Position numbers and translations under genes: made by a program
The notes under the pieces: model-generated
Seen by the model: only the letters and a program-made list of their open reading frames with translations
Database searches by the model: none
Told to the model about the DNA's origin: nothing
DNA from: DASTSN01 sp035760665
GTDB lineage: Bacteria > Bacteroidota > Bacteroidia > Chitinophagales > Chitinophagaceae
Assembly (NCBI GenBank): GCA_035760665.1
Contig: DASTSN010000109.1
Coordinates: 62,001-126,000 of the forward strand
DNA: 64,000 nt
Direction of reading: 5' to 3'
Part shown: positions 15,949 through 24,532 of the stretch, piece by piece
How positions within the stretch are numbered: position 1 is the stretch's first letter
Layout: every line of letters starts with the position of its first letter

Positions 15949-16843
15949 CAAAACCCTCGTGCCGGTATTGGTATTGTTTATAGCTACTGCCGTGCAGGCA
16001 CAAGTAGATTCAACCAATCCTGAATTATCTGTAAACCTGCATTATTATGATGATAATAATACACTGCAATACCTGGTGCCGGATATAAAAATTAAAGAAA
16101 AGGGGCGGTTTCAGCCACTGCAAGGGCAGGCCGTTGAAATTTATCTTGACAGTAATCAGCCCGCAAACCTGGTTGCAAGATTGACAACTGATGAGAACGG
16201 AAAGTCCAAGACGGTGATTCCGCCAGCCTTGCAGGCTGCCTGGAACGCAGAGACCACGCACACGTTTATTGTCGTGCTGAAAACTGCACCGGGCGGACGC
16301 GATGAAACCAATGAATTTCCGGTTACCAAGGCCCGTATCTCCATTGATACTGTGAATGACGCAGGTACAAGGTCGGTAATCGTGCTGGTACAGAAACCGG
16401 TGGACGGGCAGTGGAAACCAGCCGCCGATGTAGATGTGAAAGTGGGTATCAAACGCCTTGGAGGCAACCTGCCGGTCAGTAGCGATGAGGAAAGTTATAC
16501 AACGGATTCTACCGGCCAGATCTCAGCCGAGTTTAAGCGTGACAGCCTGCCTGCTGATACTCACGGAAATATCATTCTGGTGGCCAGGGTAGAGGACAAT
16601 GACCAATTTGGTAATTTGTCTGTACAAAAGACTGTTCCATGGGGTAAACTATATCATCATACAACGGAGTTTGGTAAAAGAACGCTTTGGGCAACCAGGA
16701 GTCATACTCCTGTCTGGTTAATGGTCATGGCTTATGCGATAATTGCGGCAGTGTGGGGCGTAATTTTTTACCTGGTTGGCCAGTTAGTGAAGATAAAAAA
16801 AATGGGCCGTCAGGCTTCCTCTGAAAGCAGCCATGCCTCATAA
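15923..16843 (+). CDS. Signal-peptide protein with C-terminal membrane anchor (last gene of the cluster)
   Basis: I do not recognise this 306-residue protein as a named family. It has a signal peptide (LVPVLVLFIATAVQA), two beta-rich repeats that look like immunoglobulin/carboxypeptidase-regulatory folds (QAVEIYLDSN, then PAADVDVKVGIKRLGG), and a transmembrane helix near the end (VMAYAIIAAVWGVIFYLVGQ) followed by a basic tail. It would face the periplasm and be fixed to the inner membrane. The start at ATG 15923 overlaps the NrfD gene by 26 bases, so it is very likely a component or assembly factor of that complex. Confidence 0.72.
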   Translation: MKTLSRLVSKTLVPVLVLFIATAVQAQVDSTNPELSVNLHYYDDNNTLQYLVPDIKIKEKGRFQPLQGQAVEIYLDSNQPANLVARLTTDENGKSKTVIPPALQAAWNAETTHTFIVVLKTAPGGRDETNEFPVTKARISIDTVNDAGTRSVIVLVQKPVDGQWKPAADVDVKVGIKRLGGNLPVSSDEESYTTDSTGQISAEFKRDSLPADTHGNIILVARVEDNDQFGNLSVQKTVPWGKLYHHTTEFGKRTLWATRSHTPVWLMVMAYAIIAAVWGVIFYLVGQLVKIKKMGRQASSESSHAS

Positions 16844-16855
16844 GCTGAGATAATT

Positions 16856-17086
16856 TTAACTATCCCTGGAATCATTGTAGAAAAATGAAAGTGCTCCACT
16901 GGGGCATTTTTTTACCTGCTCAACTATACGTTCTGTAGTAGCTCCGTCGATTTTCACCCACGGACGTTCCTTTGGGTTAAATACTTCAATGAGCCCTTTC
17001 CAGCACAGCGTGGAATGCTGGCAGATTTCTGGCTTCCAAACTACCGTGATTTCACCATTGCTGTACGTAAATGTTTTTTGCGCCAT
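16856..17086 (-). CDS. Divergent 4Fe-4S mono-cluster protein (YjdI-like)
   Basis: This 76-residue protein has the Fer4_19/YjdI signature: KPEICQHSTLCWKGLIEVFN, with Cys22 and Cys28, then IVEQVKKCPSGAL, with Cys61. Three cysteines are close to the motif of the family; the fourth cluster ligand may be a non-Cys residue such as His24. Such proteins occur in many bacteria with no settled role. It is convergent with the electron-transfer cluster, its stop lying 12 bases from the last gene, so it is not in that operon, though an electron-transfer link is possible. Confidence 0.85.
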   Translation of the reverse strand: MAQKTFTYSNGEITVVWKPEICQHSTLCWKGLIEVFNPKERPWVKIDGATTERIVEQVKKCPSGALSFFYNDSRDS

Positions 17087-17154
17087 CGCTTTTGATTGAA
17101 CAAGTAATTTACAACAAAGGCTTTGAATGATTACCCGGTTGTTACAAAATCAAC

Positions 17155-18606
17155 TTATTGTCCCTGGGCCAGGCTATATCCCTTTTTGTCGCCCCAGCGA
17201 TTGAGGAGTTCGTGCGAGCAAATTTTAAAATTACCACTCATGCTTACATACAGGCCAATAATATCCTGCTGGTTCAGTTCTTCGTCGTTCAGGCTTTCAA
17301 AACGAACATTGTACTGGTTCACCAGGTTCGTGTATACGGAACCGGTAGGCCATACCTGTGTACCCCGGTTACTGATATTTACAAGTTTGAATTTTACACC
17401 GGCATGACGTTGGCATTTCCTGGCAATGTCCTCTGGCTGCTCTTCGCTTTCAATGAATAAATCAACTCCAACGATTTGTTCGTTGTTGATTTCTTTTGAA
17501 ATCATCATGGAATTGCGCTCCAGTTTGAACGGTACAGGTGTGCCGGGCCTGTTGGGAATAACAGGGCGGGGATTTACAGCCGGTTGTTTCCCGAAATTGC
17601 TGATGATTGCTTCCGCAAAGCCAGTCGTATTAACAGCGGGAATGGATTTATCGCCAAAATCACCGGTATGCACACCGGTTTCTAACGTAAAGAGCAGGGC
17701 GTTTTCGATTATGGCTGCATTTTCTGTCAGTCCTACGTGGCGAAGCATCGACAACCCGCTCAGGAGGAGGGCTGTTGGATTCGCAATGTTTTTACCGGCA
17801 ATGTCTGGAGCTGTTCCGTGCACAGCCTCGAAAATTGAAATATGATCACCTATATTGGCCGAAGGTGCAAAACCCAATCCGCCAACCAGACCGGCGCAAA
17901 GATCGGATACGATATCGCCCTGCAGGTTAGTCAGAACCACCACATCGAAGGTATCGGGGCGGGTGACTAATTTCATGCACAGGTCGTCAACAATTACATC
18001 GTCTGCTTTCAGGTCAGGGTAATCTTTGGCCACCTCATTAAAGCATTCCAGGAACAGTCCGTCGGTGATTTTCATGATATTCGCCTTATGCCCGCAGGTA
18101 ATGCGCTTGGCATTTTTTACTCTGGCCATTTCAAACGCATACCGAATTACCTGCATGCTTCCGGGCCGTGTAATAAAACGCCGACTCAGCGCCACATCGT
18201 GCGTAAGCATGTGCTCAATGCCACCGTACGTATCTTCAATATTTTCACGAACGACAGTGATGTCGATAGGAATTCCAGCTTTGCTAAAAACAGTGTCTAC
18301 ACCGTGCAGGGTTTGGAATGTGCGTATGTTAGCGTAGGTGTTCCAGGTTTTGCGGGCAGTCACGTTGATGCTTTTTACACCCTTTCCCTTCGGCGTTTCC
18401 ATGGGTCCCTTGAAAAGCAGTCCCAGCGATTCGATGGTGATTTTTGCTTCCGGGGTCATGCCGTTGTTGAAACCCTTATCAAAAACCCATTTGCCCATAT
18501 CCACCATTTCGTATTCCAAGGGTACTTGATTGGCTTCGAAAATTTTGAGTACGGCGTCCATGATTTCCGGACCAATTCCGTCGCCCTTGGCAACTGCAAT
18601 TTTCAT
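17155..18606 (-). CDS. icd: Isocitrate dehydrogenase (NADP-type)
   Basis: The enzyme oxidises isocitrate to 2-oxoglutarate and CO2 in the TCA cycle. The 483-residue product starts at ATG 18606 (MKIAVAKGDGIGPEIMDAVL); the longer frame to 18687 has no family support. It shows the isocitrate/isopropylmalate dehydrogenase fold: VRENIEDTYGGIEHM, ARVKNAKRITCGHKANIMK, and the metal-binding VDDLCMKLVTRPDTFDVVV, then FEAVHGTAPDIAGKNIANPT. After about residue 340 there is an extra 140-residue C-terminal domain like that of Thermus isocitrate dehydrogenase. Cofactor choice (NADP rather than NAD) is inferred from this subtype, not from a residue I can prove. Confidence 0.9.
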   Translation of the reverse strand: MKIAVAKGDGIGPEIMDAVLKIFEANQVPLEYEMVDMGKWVFDKGFNNGMTPEAKITIESLGLLFKGPMETPKGKGVKSINVTARKTWNTYANIRTFQTLHGVDTVFSKAGIPIDITVVRENIEDTYGGIEHMLTHDVALSRRFITRPGSMQVIRYAFEMARVKNAKRITCGHKANIMKITDGLFLECFNEVAKDYPDLKADDVIVDDLCMKLVTRPDTFDVVVLTNLQGDIVSDLCAGLVGGLGFAPSANIGDHISIFEAVHGTAPDIAGKNIANPTALLLSGLSMLRHVGLTENAAIIENALLFTLETGVHTGDFGDKSIPAVNTTGFAEAIISNFGKQPAVNPRPVIPNRPGTPVPFKLERNSMMISKEINNEQIVGVDLFIESEEQPEDIARKCQRHAGVKFKLVNISNRGTQVWPTGSVYTNLVNQYNVRFESLNDEELNQQDIIGLYVSMSGNFKICSHELLNRWGDKKGYSLAQGQ

Positions 18607-18724
18607 ATATCTCCTGTTTAAGAAATGTGCTGCAAAAGTATGATTTGAAGGGCAAAGCCTTATGAATTCTGCCAGGCAATTAAACAACTTTCCCGTTTTT
18701 ACCTATTTTTACACAAAGCAAACG

Positions 18725-19111
18725 ATGACCAGCAAAATTTCCGAAGGCGTTGAAGTGAGTGTAGAGACCTTCTACCAGCCGGATTACAGTAACCCGCTGC
18801 AGTCGGAGTTTATGTTTGCCTACCGTATTACCATCGAAAATCACAACGCATTTCCCGTGAAATTGCACCGCCGGCACTGGAATATTTTTGACAGTAACGG
18901 CAGTTACCGGGAGGTAGAGGGAGAAGGTGTAGTGGGTGTGCAGCCTACACTGGCACCCGGGGAAAAATACCAATACGTAAGTGGCTGCAACCTGCGTACA
19001 GAAATGGGCAAAATGACCGGCACTTACCAGATGGAGAATTTGCTGAATAAAAAAATGTTCGAAGTGAATATTCCTGCCTTTGAAATGATTGTTCCCTTCA
19101 AAGGAAATTAA
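18725..19111 (+). CDS. apaG: ApaG-family protein
   Basis: ApaG is a small fibronectin-III-like domain protein; mutants in other bacteria show altered Co2+ sensitivity and Ap4A levels, but its biochemistry is unsettled. The 128-residue product starts at ATG 18725 (the longer frame from 18662 crosses the divergent icd upstream region). Family motifs are QSEFMFAYRITIEN, RRHWNIFDSNG, and VEGEGVVGVQPTLAPGEKYQY followed by MTGTYQM. It is divergent from icd with about 118 bases between starts. It is convergent with gldB, the stops being five bases apart. Confidence 0.95.
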   Translation: MTSKISEGVEVSVETFYQPDYSNPLQSEFMFAYRITIENHNAFPVKLHRRHWNIFDSNGSYREVEGEGVVGVQPTLAPGEKYQYVSGCNLRTEMGKMTGTYQMENLLNKKMFEVNIPAFEMIVPFKGN

Positions 19112-19116
19112 TCCCA

Positions 19117-20163
19117 CTATTTCGGTTTGTATTTCGAACCCTCAAGGATGCGCTTTGTGTCAGCCTTCATGATGTCTGCCAGGGACATGTCCGGGTTTCT
19201 TTCTGCAAATTTTTTAACGATCTGCCAGCCAACCCAGGCGCCGATATTACCGGGTGACACCTCCGGCATACCTTGTGTAAAAGGAGCCTCGCCGATATAG
19301 GTTTGTATTGTTGCCGGCTCAACACTGTAAAGGTTTTCGTTGGTGATAATATAATTCCAGATGAGTCCTTCATTTGACGTGCACCAGTCCAGTTGTTTTT
19401 GGGTATAACCGGTTTTTAAGGAGTCCGGCGTGTTGGGTATAAATTTATCCAGCAAATACCATTGTTTCCCTTTTTCAATCATTTGAGTAATCAAGGGCTG
19501 TCCGTTGCTTTTATCGGGAAACAGATCGTCAACAATGAGTTTCATTGCATCCGGAACGATGTATTGCTTTGCAAAGCGTCGGCTTCTGTACAATGGCGCC
19601 ACGTTAGCAATAAAATATTCATTGTTGTAAATAGAACTGTTTTTGCCCAGGTAAAACTGCAGGCTGATGCCAAGAAAATCCGGCCCGATAAAGTTGGTGG
19701 AATAATCCGAGCCCATCTGTGCCAGACCGTCCGGCGGCCCCACAAGCGTGATGATTTTGCCCGGGGTTTTGTAATCAGGAAAATAATAGTGTACAAACTG
19801 GAACGCTCTTCTGAAGTCTTTTTCGAGGAAATCCGTATTTCGGAAAATCAGTTGGGACGAATCAAAAACGGGCCTGGTCAGGTGCAGGAAGCGGCGGGTA
19901 CCTTCATACGCCAGCGGATTGTCGGGCCGCAGGGGTCCGAGCCCCAGCACATTATTGATAAAAATGGGAAGAAATGATGGATACTTTTGTTGCAGAGCCG
20001 GCAATGCGGCAGCCACCGCGTTACTGTCCACAGCAAAAAAATCCTTATCAAACCGCTCAAGCGTGAAAGATACCTGAATGCCGGAAACATCGGGAATTGT
20101 TGTTTTATTTTTACAGGCGAGCAATACGAATGCCAGTACAGGAATGAAACGAAGTTTTTTCAT
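19117..20163 (-). CDS. gldB: Gliding motility lipoprotein GldB
   Basis: GldB is a lipoprotein required for gliding motility in Flavobacterium and also present in non-gliding Bacteroidota. The 348-residue product starts at ATG 20163 and has a signal with lipobox LLAC (Cys17). Family segments include FTLERFDKDFF, PSFLPIFINNVLGLGP and TLVGPPDGLAQMGSDYSTNF. Near the end is VSPGNIGAWVGWQIVKKFAE, a segment typical of this family. It sits far from gldM/gldN of this window, divergent from nadE, which agrees with the dispersed gld genes of the phylum. Confidence 0.92.
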   Translation of the reverse strand: MKKLRFIPVLAFVLLACKNKTTIPDVSGIQVSFTLERFDKDFFAVDSNAVAAALPALQQKYPSFLPIFINNVLGLGPLRPDNPLAYEGTRRFLHLTRPVFDSSQLIFRNTDFLEKDFRRAFQFVHYYFPDYKTPGKIITLVGPPDGLAQMGSDYSTNFIGPDFLGISLQFYLGKNSSIYNNEYFIANVAPLYRSRRFAKQYIVPDAMKLIVDDLFPDKSNGQPLITQMIEKGKQWYLLDKFIPNTPDSLKTGYTQKQLDWCTSNEGLIWNYIITNENLYSVEPATIQTYIGEAPFTQGMPEVSPGNIGAWVGWQIVKKFAERNPDMSLADIMKADTKRILEGSKYKPK

Positions 20164-20263
20164 AGCATCTTGTAAACGACAGATGATGTGAAATGTTGTG
20201 TACGAAGATAGCAAAAGCCTGACCATCTATGTACAATCACCGGCGGCTGCGTACATTTGCTGT

Positions 20264-21982
20264 ATGAAGATTGCGCTAGCACAACAAAACTATCACATCG
20301 GCAATTTTGAAGAGAATATAAAGAAAATTGTTGCCGGCATTCAATGGGCCAAACATCAACAGGCCGACCTGGTCGTTTTTTCTGAATTGTGTGTGTGCGG
20401 GTATCCACCCCGTGATTTCCTTGAATTTGCAGACTTTGTCAATAAATGTTACAATGCGATAGATGAAATCAAAGTGCATGCCGATTCTATTGGTGTCCTG
20501 ATTGGCAGCCCAGCCCGTAACCCGCAACCCGAAGGCAAAGACCTGTTCAACGCAGCGTTCTTACTGTACGAAAAGGAGGTGAAAGCCGAAATCCATAAAA
20601 CACTGTTGCCGAATTATGACGTATTTGACGAGTATCGATATTTTGAACCGGCATTTCACTGGAAGGTCATGGAGTTTAAGGGGAAAAAGCTGGCTGTAAC
20701 AATTTGTGAAGACATCTGGAATATGGGGGATAACCCGCTATATCGCATTACGCCCATGGAGAAACTGATGCCGTTCAGCCCCGATGTAATGATCAATCTT
20801 TCAGCCTCACCCTATAACTATGCACAGGATGTGGTGCGAAACAGTATCGTAAAGGCGCATACGAAAAAATTCCGCCTTCCGATGTTGTATTGCAATACCG
20901 TTGGTTCCCAAACAGAAATTGTATTCGACGGGGGCAGCCTTGTGTATGACGGCAATGGCAACCAGGTAAAAGAAATGAAATACTTTGAGGAAGACTACCA
21001 GGTGTTTGACCTTGATGCATTAAGCTGTGCTGACCAGGCTGCGCAAAAAAACGAAAATTCGGGTATCGAAGAACGTTATTATTATTCAGCAGCTGAGGTG
21101 GGGAAGGGCGAAGACACACTGGCCTATCTCACCAATCAAAAAAATATCGATGAAATTTACCGGGCTTTAGTCCTGGGTATTCGTGATTATTTTGGAAAAA
21201 TGGGCTTTCAAAAAGCCATACTGGGTGCTTCAGGCGGCATTGACAGTGCTGTTACACAGGCTATCGCGGCAGAAGCCCTGGGGACAGAAAATGTAAGGGC
21301 CGTTTTAATGCCTTCTCCCTTTTCATCTGCACATTCAGTGGCTGATGCAGAAATGCTGTCGAAAAACCTGGGTACCCAGTATGATATAGTGCCTATCGCA
21401 GCCATTTATGAAAGCTTTTTAAAAGAATTACAACCGCTTTTTCATGATTTGCCATTTGGCGTGGCCGAGGAAAATGTGCAGGCCCGTACCCGGGGAAATC
21501 TGCTGATGGCTATTGCCAATAAATTTGGGTATATTCTCCTCAATACATCTAATAAAAGTGAGCTGGCAGTCGGTTACGGCACATTGTACGGTGATATGGC
21601 CGGGGGGCTCAGTGTGCTGGGCGACGTGTATAAAATGCAGGTGTATGCGCTGGCGGAATTTATTAACCGGGAGAAAGAAATTATTCCAAGGAACATTATT
21701 ACAAAAGCTCCGTCGGCAGAGCTGCGGCCCGGGCAGAAAGATACCGACAGCTTACCTCCTTACGACATTCTCGACCGCGTACTGTACCAATATATTGAAT
21801 TACGCAACGGGCCGCGGGACATTATTGCACAGGGGTATGATGCATCGCTGGTGGCAAGGATTTTAAAAATGGTGAATACAAACGAATATAAGCGAAACCA
21901 GTTTTGCCCGATCATACGAGTAAGTGCGAAAGCATTTGGTGTCGGCCGCCGTGTGCCCATAGTGGGAAAATATTTATCCTGA
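20264..21982 (+). CDS. nadE: Glutamine-dependent NAD+ synthetase
   Basis: NadE amidates nicotinate adenine dinucleotide to NAD+, using ammonia released from glutamine. The 572-residue product starts at ATG 20264. The N-terminal CN-hydrolase domain supplies glutaminase activity: Glu41 in VVFSELCVCGYPP, Lys in IHKTLLPNYDVFDEYRYF, and the nucleophile Cys in AVTICEDIWNMG. The C-terminal synthetase domain has the P-loop GASGGIDSAVTQAIA, then TSNKSELAVGYGTLYGDMAG and PSAELRPGQKDTDSLP. Together with nadC it makes up two steps of NAD synthesis in this window. Confidence 0.96.
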   Translation: MKIALAQQNYHIGNFEENIKKIVAGIQWAKHQQADLVVFSELCVCGYPPRDFLEFADFVNKCYNAIDEIKVHADSIGVLIGSPARNPQPEGKDLFNAAFLLYEKEVKAEIHKTLLPNYDVFDEYRYFEPAFHWKVMEFKGKKLAVTICEDIWNMGDNPLYRITPMEKLMPFSPDVMINLSASPYNYAQDVVRNSIVKAHTKKFRLPMLYCNTVGSQTEIVFDGGSLVYDGNGNQVKEMKYFEEDYQVFDLDALSCADQAAQKNENSGIEERYYYSAAEVGKGEDTLAYLTNQKNIDEIYRALVLGIRDYFGKMGFQKAILGASGGIDSAVTQAIAAEALGTENVRAVLMPSPFSSAHSVADAEMLSKNLGTQYDIVPIAAIYESFLKELQPLFHDLPFGVAEENVQARTRGNLLMAIANKFGYILLNTSNKSELAVGYGTLYGDMAGGLSVLGDVYKMQVYALAEFINREKEIIPRNIITKAPSAELRPGQKDTDSLPPYDILDRVLYQYIELRNGPRDIIAQGYDASLVARILKMVNTNEYKRNQFCPIIRVSAKAFGVGRRVPIVGKYLS

Positions 21983-21985
21983 GCA

Positions 21986-22438
21986 TTAATGCTTAAAGGT
22001 TACCACGATCGTTTGCGTAGTTCCTCCCAGGTCTACATCCTCAGAAAGAATCAGTTGGGAGTCTGTCAGTGTGAGAATGGTTAATGTATCATCGGTGCCG
22101 GTTAGTACATTGTCAGATATATGTAAAAGTGTTTCGTTGCTTTGAAAGTCCCAGGTAAACGGGTTGGTTTGCGGGTCGGCGTTGTCGCATTTGGTCGGAC
22201 CTTCATCCCAGCTCCCGGTTCCGTTTGCCTGAAAACTGATGCTGTTATCTTTCTGGCAGGTTTCGATCATAGAAGTATAATCGATGCCACTTAATGTGAC
22301 TTTGTCTATCTTCCAGCTGCCGGAGGTGATCAGTTCTGTCTTGGTTTTAGGAGTTGCTGCATTATCTTTTTTACAGCTCTGCATAAAAATCAGGGCCGGC
22401 AGGAAACAGATAATAAGGGATAATGGTTTTCTTTGCAT
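21986..22438 (-). CDS. Lipocalin-like lipoprotein
   Basis: This 150-residue protein has a lipoprotein signal ending FMQSC (Cys22) and a small beta-barrel domain of the lipocalin-like type common in Bacteroidota: ELITSGSWKIDKVTLSG, then NSISFQANGTGSWDEG, and the closing TILTLTDSQLILSED. The ligand and role are unknown. It is convergent with nadE; the stops are three bases apart, and the perfect palindrome AGCATTAATGCT (21982-21993) covers the junction. Confidence 0.75.
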   Translation of the reverse strand: MQRKPLSLIICFLPALIFMQSCKKDNAATPKTKTELITSGSWKIDKVTLSGIDYTSMIETCQKDNSISFQANGTGSWDEGPTKCDNADPQTNPFTWDFQSNETLLHISDNVLTGTDDTLTILTLTDSQLILSEDVDLGGTTQTIVVTFKH

Positions 22439-22585
22439 GGTTATTGATTTACATATGCTACTGAAATGCTCTCTTGAAAAAGAGAATTATAACTGAATAC
22501 AACGAATATTTACGGAAGTTTAGTATATCGGCAAGCAATTTGCTGAAAGCAGGTTCGTATTTTGTGTCACCATTAATCTGATTAT

Positions 22586-23587
22586 ATGTTAAAAACCGCT
22601 GATGATATTCGGCAGCTCAACGAACGAATTGCCTTTTCCAGCCAGTTTATCGATAAGCTGCGCGATGAAATCGGTCACGTCATCATCGGCCAGTATCATA
22701 TGCTGGACCGCTTACTGATTGGTCTGCTGAGTAACGGGCATGTGCTGCTGGAGGGTGTTCCCGGGCTGGCAAAAACGCTGACCATTAAATCACTGGCACA
22801 GGCCGTGCATGCTAAGTTCAGCCGCATCCAGTTTACCCCTGATTTGTTGCCAGCTGATGTGCTGGGAACCATGATTTATAACCAGCAAAAAAATGAATTT
22901 GTTGTTCGGAAGGGTCCCATTTTTGCCAATTTTGTTCTGGCCGATGAAATTAACCGGGCACCGGCAAAGGTGCAAAGCGCCTTGCTGGAGGCTATGCAGG
23001 AGCGGCAGGTGACCATTGGCGATACCACATACAAGTTGGATGAACCCTTCCTGGTGCTGGCTACCCAAAACCCGCTGGAGCAGGAAGGCACTTACCCCTT
23101 GCCCGAAGCGCAGGTGGACCGTTTCATCATGAAGGTACTGGTAGATTATCCCCAAATGCATGAAGAGCAACTAATCATTCGCCAGAATGTGCAGGGACTG
23201 ACCGTACCGGCCGTAAAGCAAGTTGTTTCCATCACGGAAATTTTACAGGCCAGAGATCTGGCGCGACAGGTATACATGGACGAAAAAATAGAACAGTATA
23301 TTCTTGATATCATTTTTGCTACACGCCAGCCTGAACAGTATAAGCTTGAAAAATTAAAACCACTTATTTCATATGGTGCTTCACCACGCGGCAGCATTAA
23401 TCTTGCGCTGGCAGCCAAGGCACAGGCTTTTATCAATAAACGGGGATTTGTGATACCGGAGGATGTAAGGGGTATTTGTAAGGATGTACTCCGCCACCGT
23501 ATTGGATTGACATACGAGGCTGAAGCAGAAAACATCAATGTGGAAAATGTGGTGGAAGAAGTATTGAAGCAAATAAATGTACCGTAA
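22586..23587 (+). CDS. MoxR-family AAA+ ATPase
   Basis: MoxR ATPases are chaperone-like and act with von Willebrand factor A proteins to assemble or mature partner complexes. The 333-residue product has Walker A GVPGLAKT at 57-64, Walker B FVLADEINRAPAKVQSALLE, and the sensor region LATQNPLEQEGTYPLPEAQ followed by VDRFIMKV. The C-terminal lid contains YGASPRGSINL. It heads a four-gene cluster with a DUF58 protein, a BatD-like membrane protein and a BatA-like VWA protein, all on the same strand and closely spaced, the Bacteroides aerotolerance type of operon. Confidence 0.95.
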   Translation: MLKTADDIRQLNERIAFSSQFIDKLRDEIGHVIIGQYHMLDRLLIGLLSNGHVLLEGVPGLAKTLTIKSLAQAVHAKFSRIQFTPDLLPADVLGTMIYNQQKNEFVVRKGPIFANFVLADEINRAPAKVQSALLEAMQERQVTIGDTTYKLDEPFLVLATQNPLEQEGTYPLPEAQVDRFIMKVLVDYPQMHEEQLIIRQNVQGLTVPAVKQVVSITEILQARDLARQVYMDEKIEQYILDIIFATRQPEQYKLEKLKPLISYGASPRGSINLALAAKAQAFINKRGFVIPEDVRGICKDVLRHRIGLTYEAEAENINVENVVEEVLKQINVP

Positions 23588-23650
23588 TTGTAATCAGCCA
23601 TTCTTAACCCCCTGATGAAATTGAAATGCTTCACAATGAACAACCCGTAA

Positions 23651-24523
23651 ATGCTGACAACATCTGATATAATAAAAAAAGTACGCCACCTGGAAATAAA
23701 AAGTAAAAAACTCGCCAGTGATTTGTTTACAGGTGAATACCACAGTGCTTTTAAAGGGAAAGGCATGTCTTTTAAAGAAGTGAAAGAATATCACCCGGGA
23801 GATGATGTGCGGTTTATTGACTGGAATGTGTCGGCACGGTTTGGACACACGTTTTCGAAAGTGTTTGAGGAGGAAAGAGAACTGACGGTTATGCTGCTGG
23901 TCGATATCAGTTCCAGCTCCATGTTCGGTACGTTATATGGCAGAAAAAAAGATGTTATCGCAGAAATTGGAGCCGTCCTGAGTTTTGCGGCCGTGAATAA
24001 CCAGGATAAAATTGGCGCACTCTTTTACAGTGATGAAGTAGAGGCGTACATTCCACCCAAGAAAGGTCGCCAGCACGCCCTGTATATTGTGCGGGAACTG
24101 CTGACCCGCGAATCAAAACATAAGGGCACACAAACTGCCAGGGCTATCCGTTTTTTTAATAATTGCACGCGGCAAAAAAGTATTGCTTTTATTTTAAGTG
24201 ATTTTTTAGATGCCGATTACGAAGATATGTTGCGGGTTGCTGCCCGCAAGCATGATGTAATTGGGTTGAAAGTTTACGATAAAATGGATAAGGAACTGCC
24301 TGATGCAGGATTGTTGCAGGTGCAAGATGAGGAAAACGGTCAGACAAAATGGGTGGACAGCAGCAGTGCTTATGTGCGTTACCAATACCAGCAGGAGTTT
24401 TTCCGGGTGACTGCTTACAGTACAGAAGCTTTTAAAAAAGCCGGCAGCGATTTATTACATATCCAATCCGGGGATGATTATGTAAAAATATTACAACGGT
24501 TTTTTATCAGCAGAAACCGCTGA
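23651..24523 (+). CDS. DUF58-domain protein
   Basis: This is the second gene of the MoxR/Bat cluster, encoding 290 residues. The DUF58 signature is KGMSFKEVKEYHPGDDVRFI followed by DWNVSARFG, close to residue 38. A von Willebrand A-like core follows, with MLLVDISSSSMFGT as a metal-site (MIDAS) DxSxS motif at about 99. DUF58 proteins are thought to be MoxR clients. The gene begins 63 bases after the moxR stop. No signal or transmembrane segment is apparent, so this member is cytoplasmic. Confidence 0.93.
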   Translation: MLTTSDIIKKVRHLEIKSKKLASDLFTGEYHSAFKGKGMSFKEVKEYHPGDDVRFIDWNVSARFGHTFSKVFEEERELTVMLLVDISSSSMFGTLYGRKKDVIAEIGAVLSFAAVNNQDKIGALFYSDEVEAYIPPKKGRQHALYIVRELLTRESKHKGTQTARAIRFFNNCTRQKSIAFILSDFLDADYEDMLRVAARKHDVIGLKVYDKMDKELPDAGLLQVQDEENGQTKWVDSSSAYVRYQYQQEFFRVTAYSTEAFKKAGSDLLHIQSGDDYVKILQRFFISRNR

Positions 24524-24532
24524 TCCGATAGC

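Noticed and set aside
21982..21993. Palindrome AGCATTAATGCT as a regulatory site
   Set aside because: It sits at the junction of two convergent stops; short AT-rich palindromes at such positions are most likely chance or weak termination.
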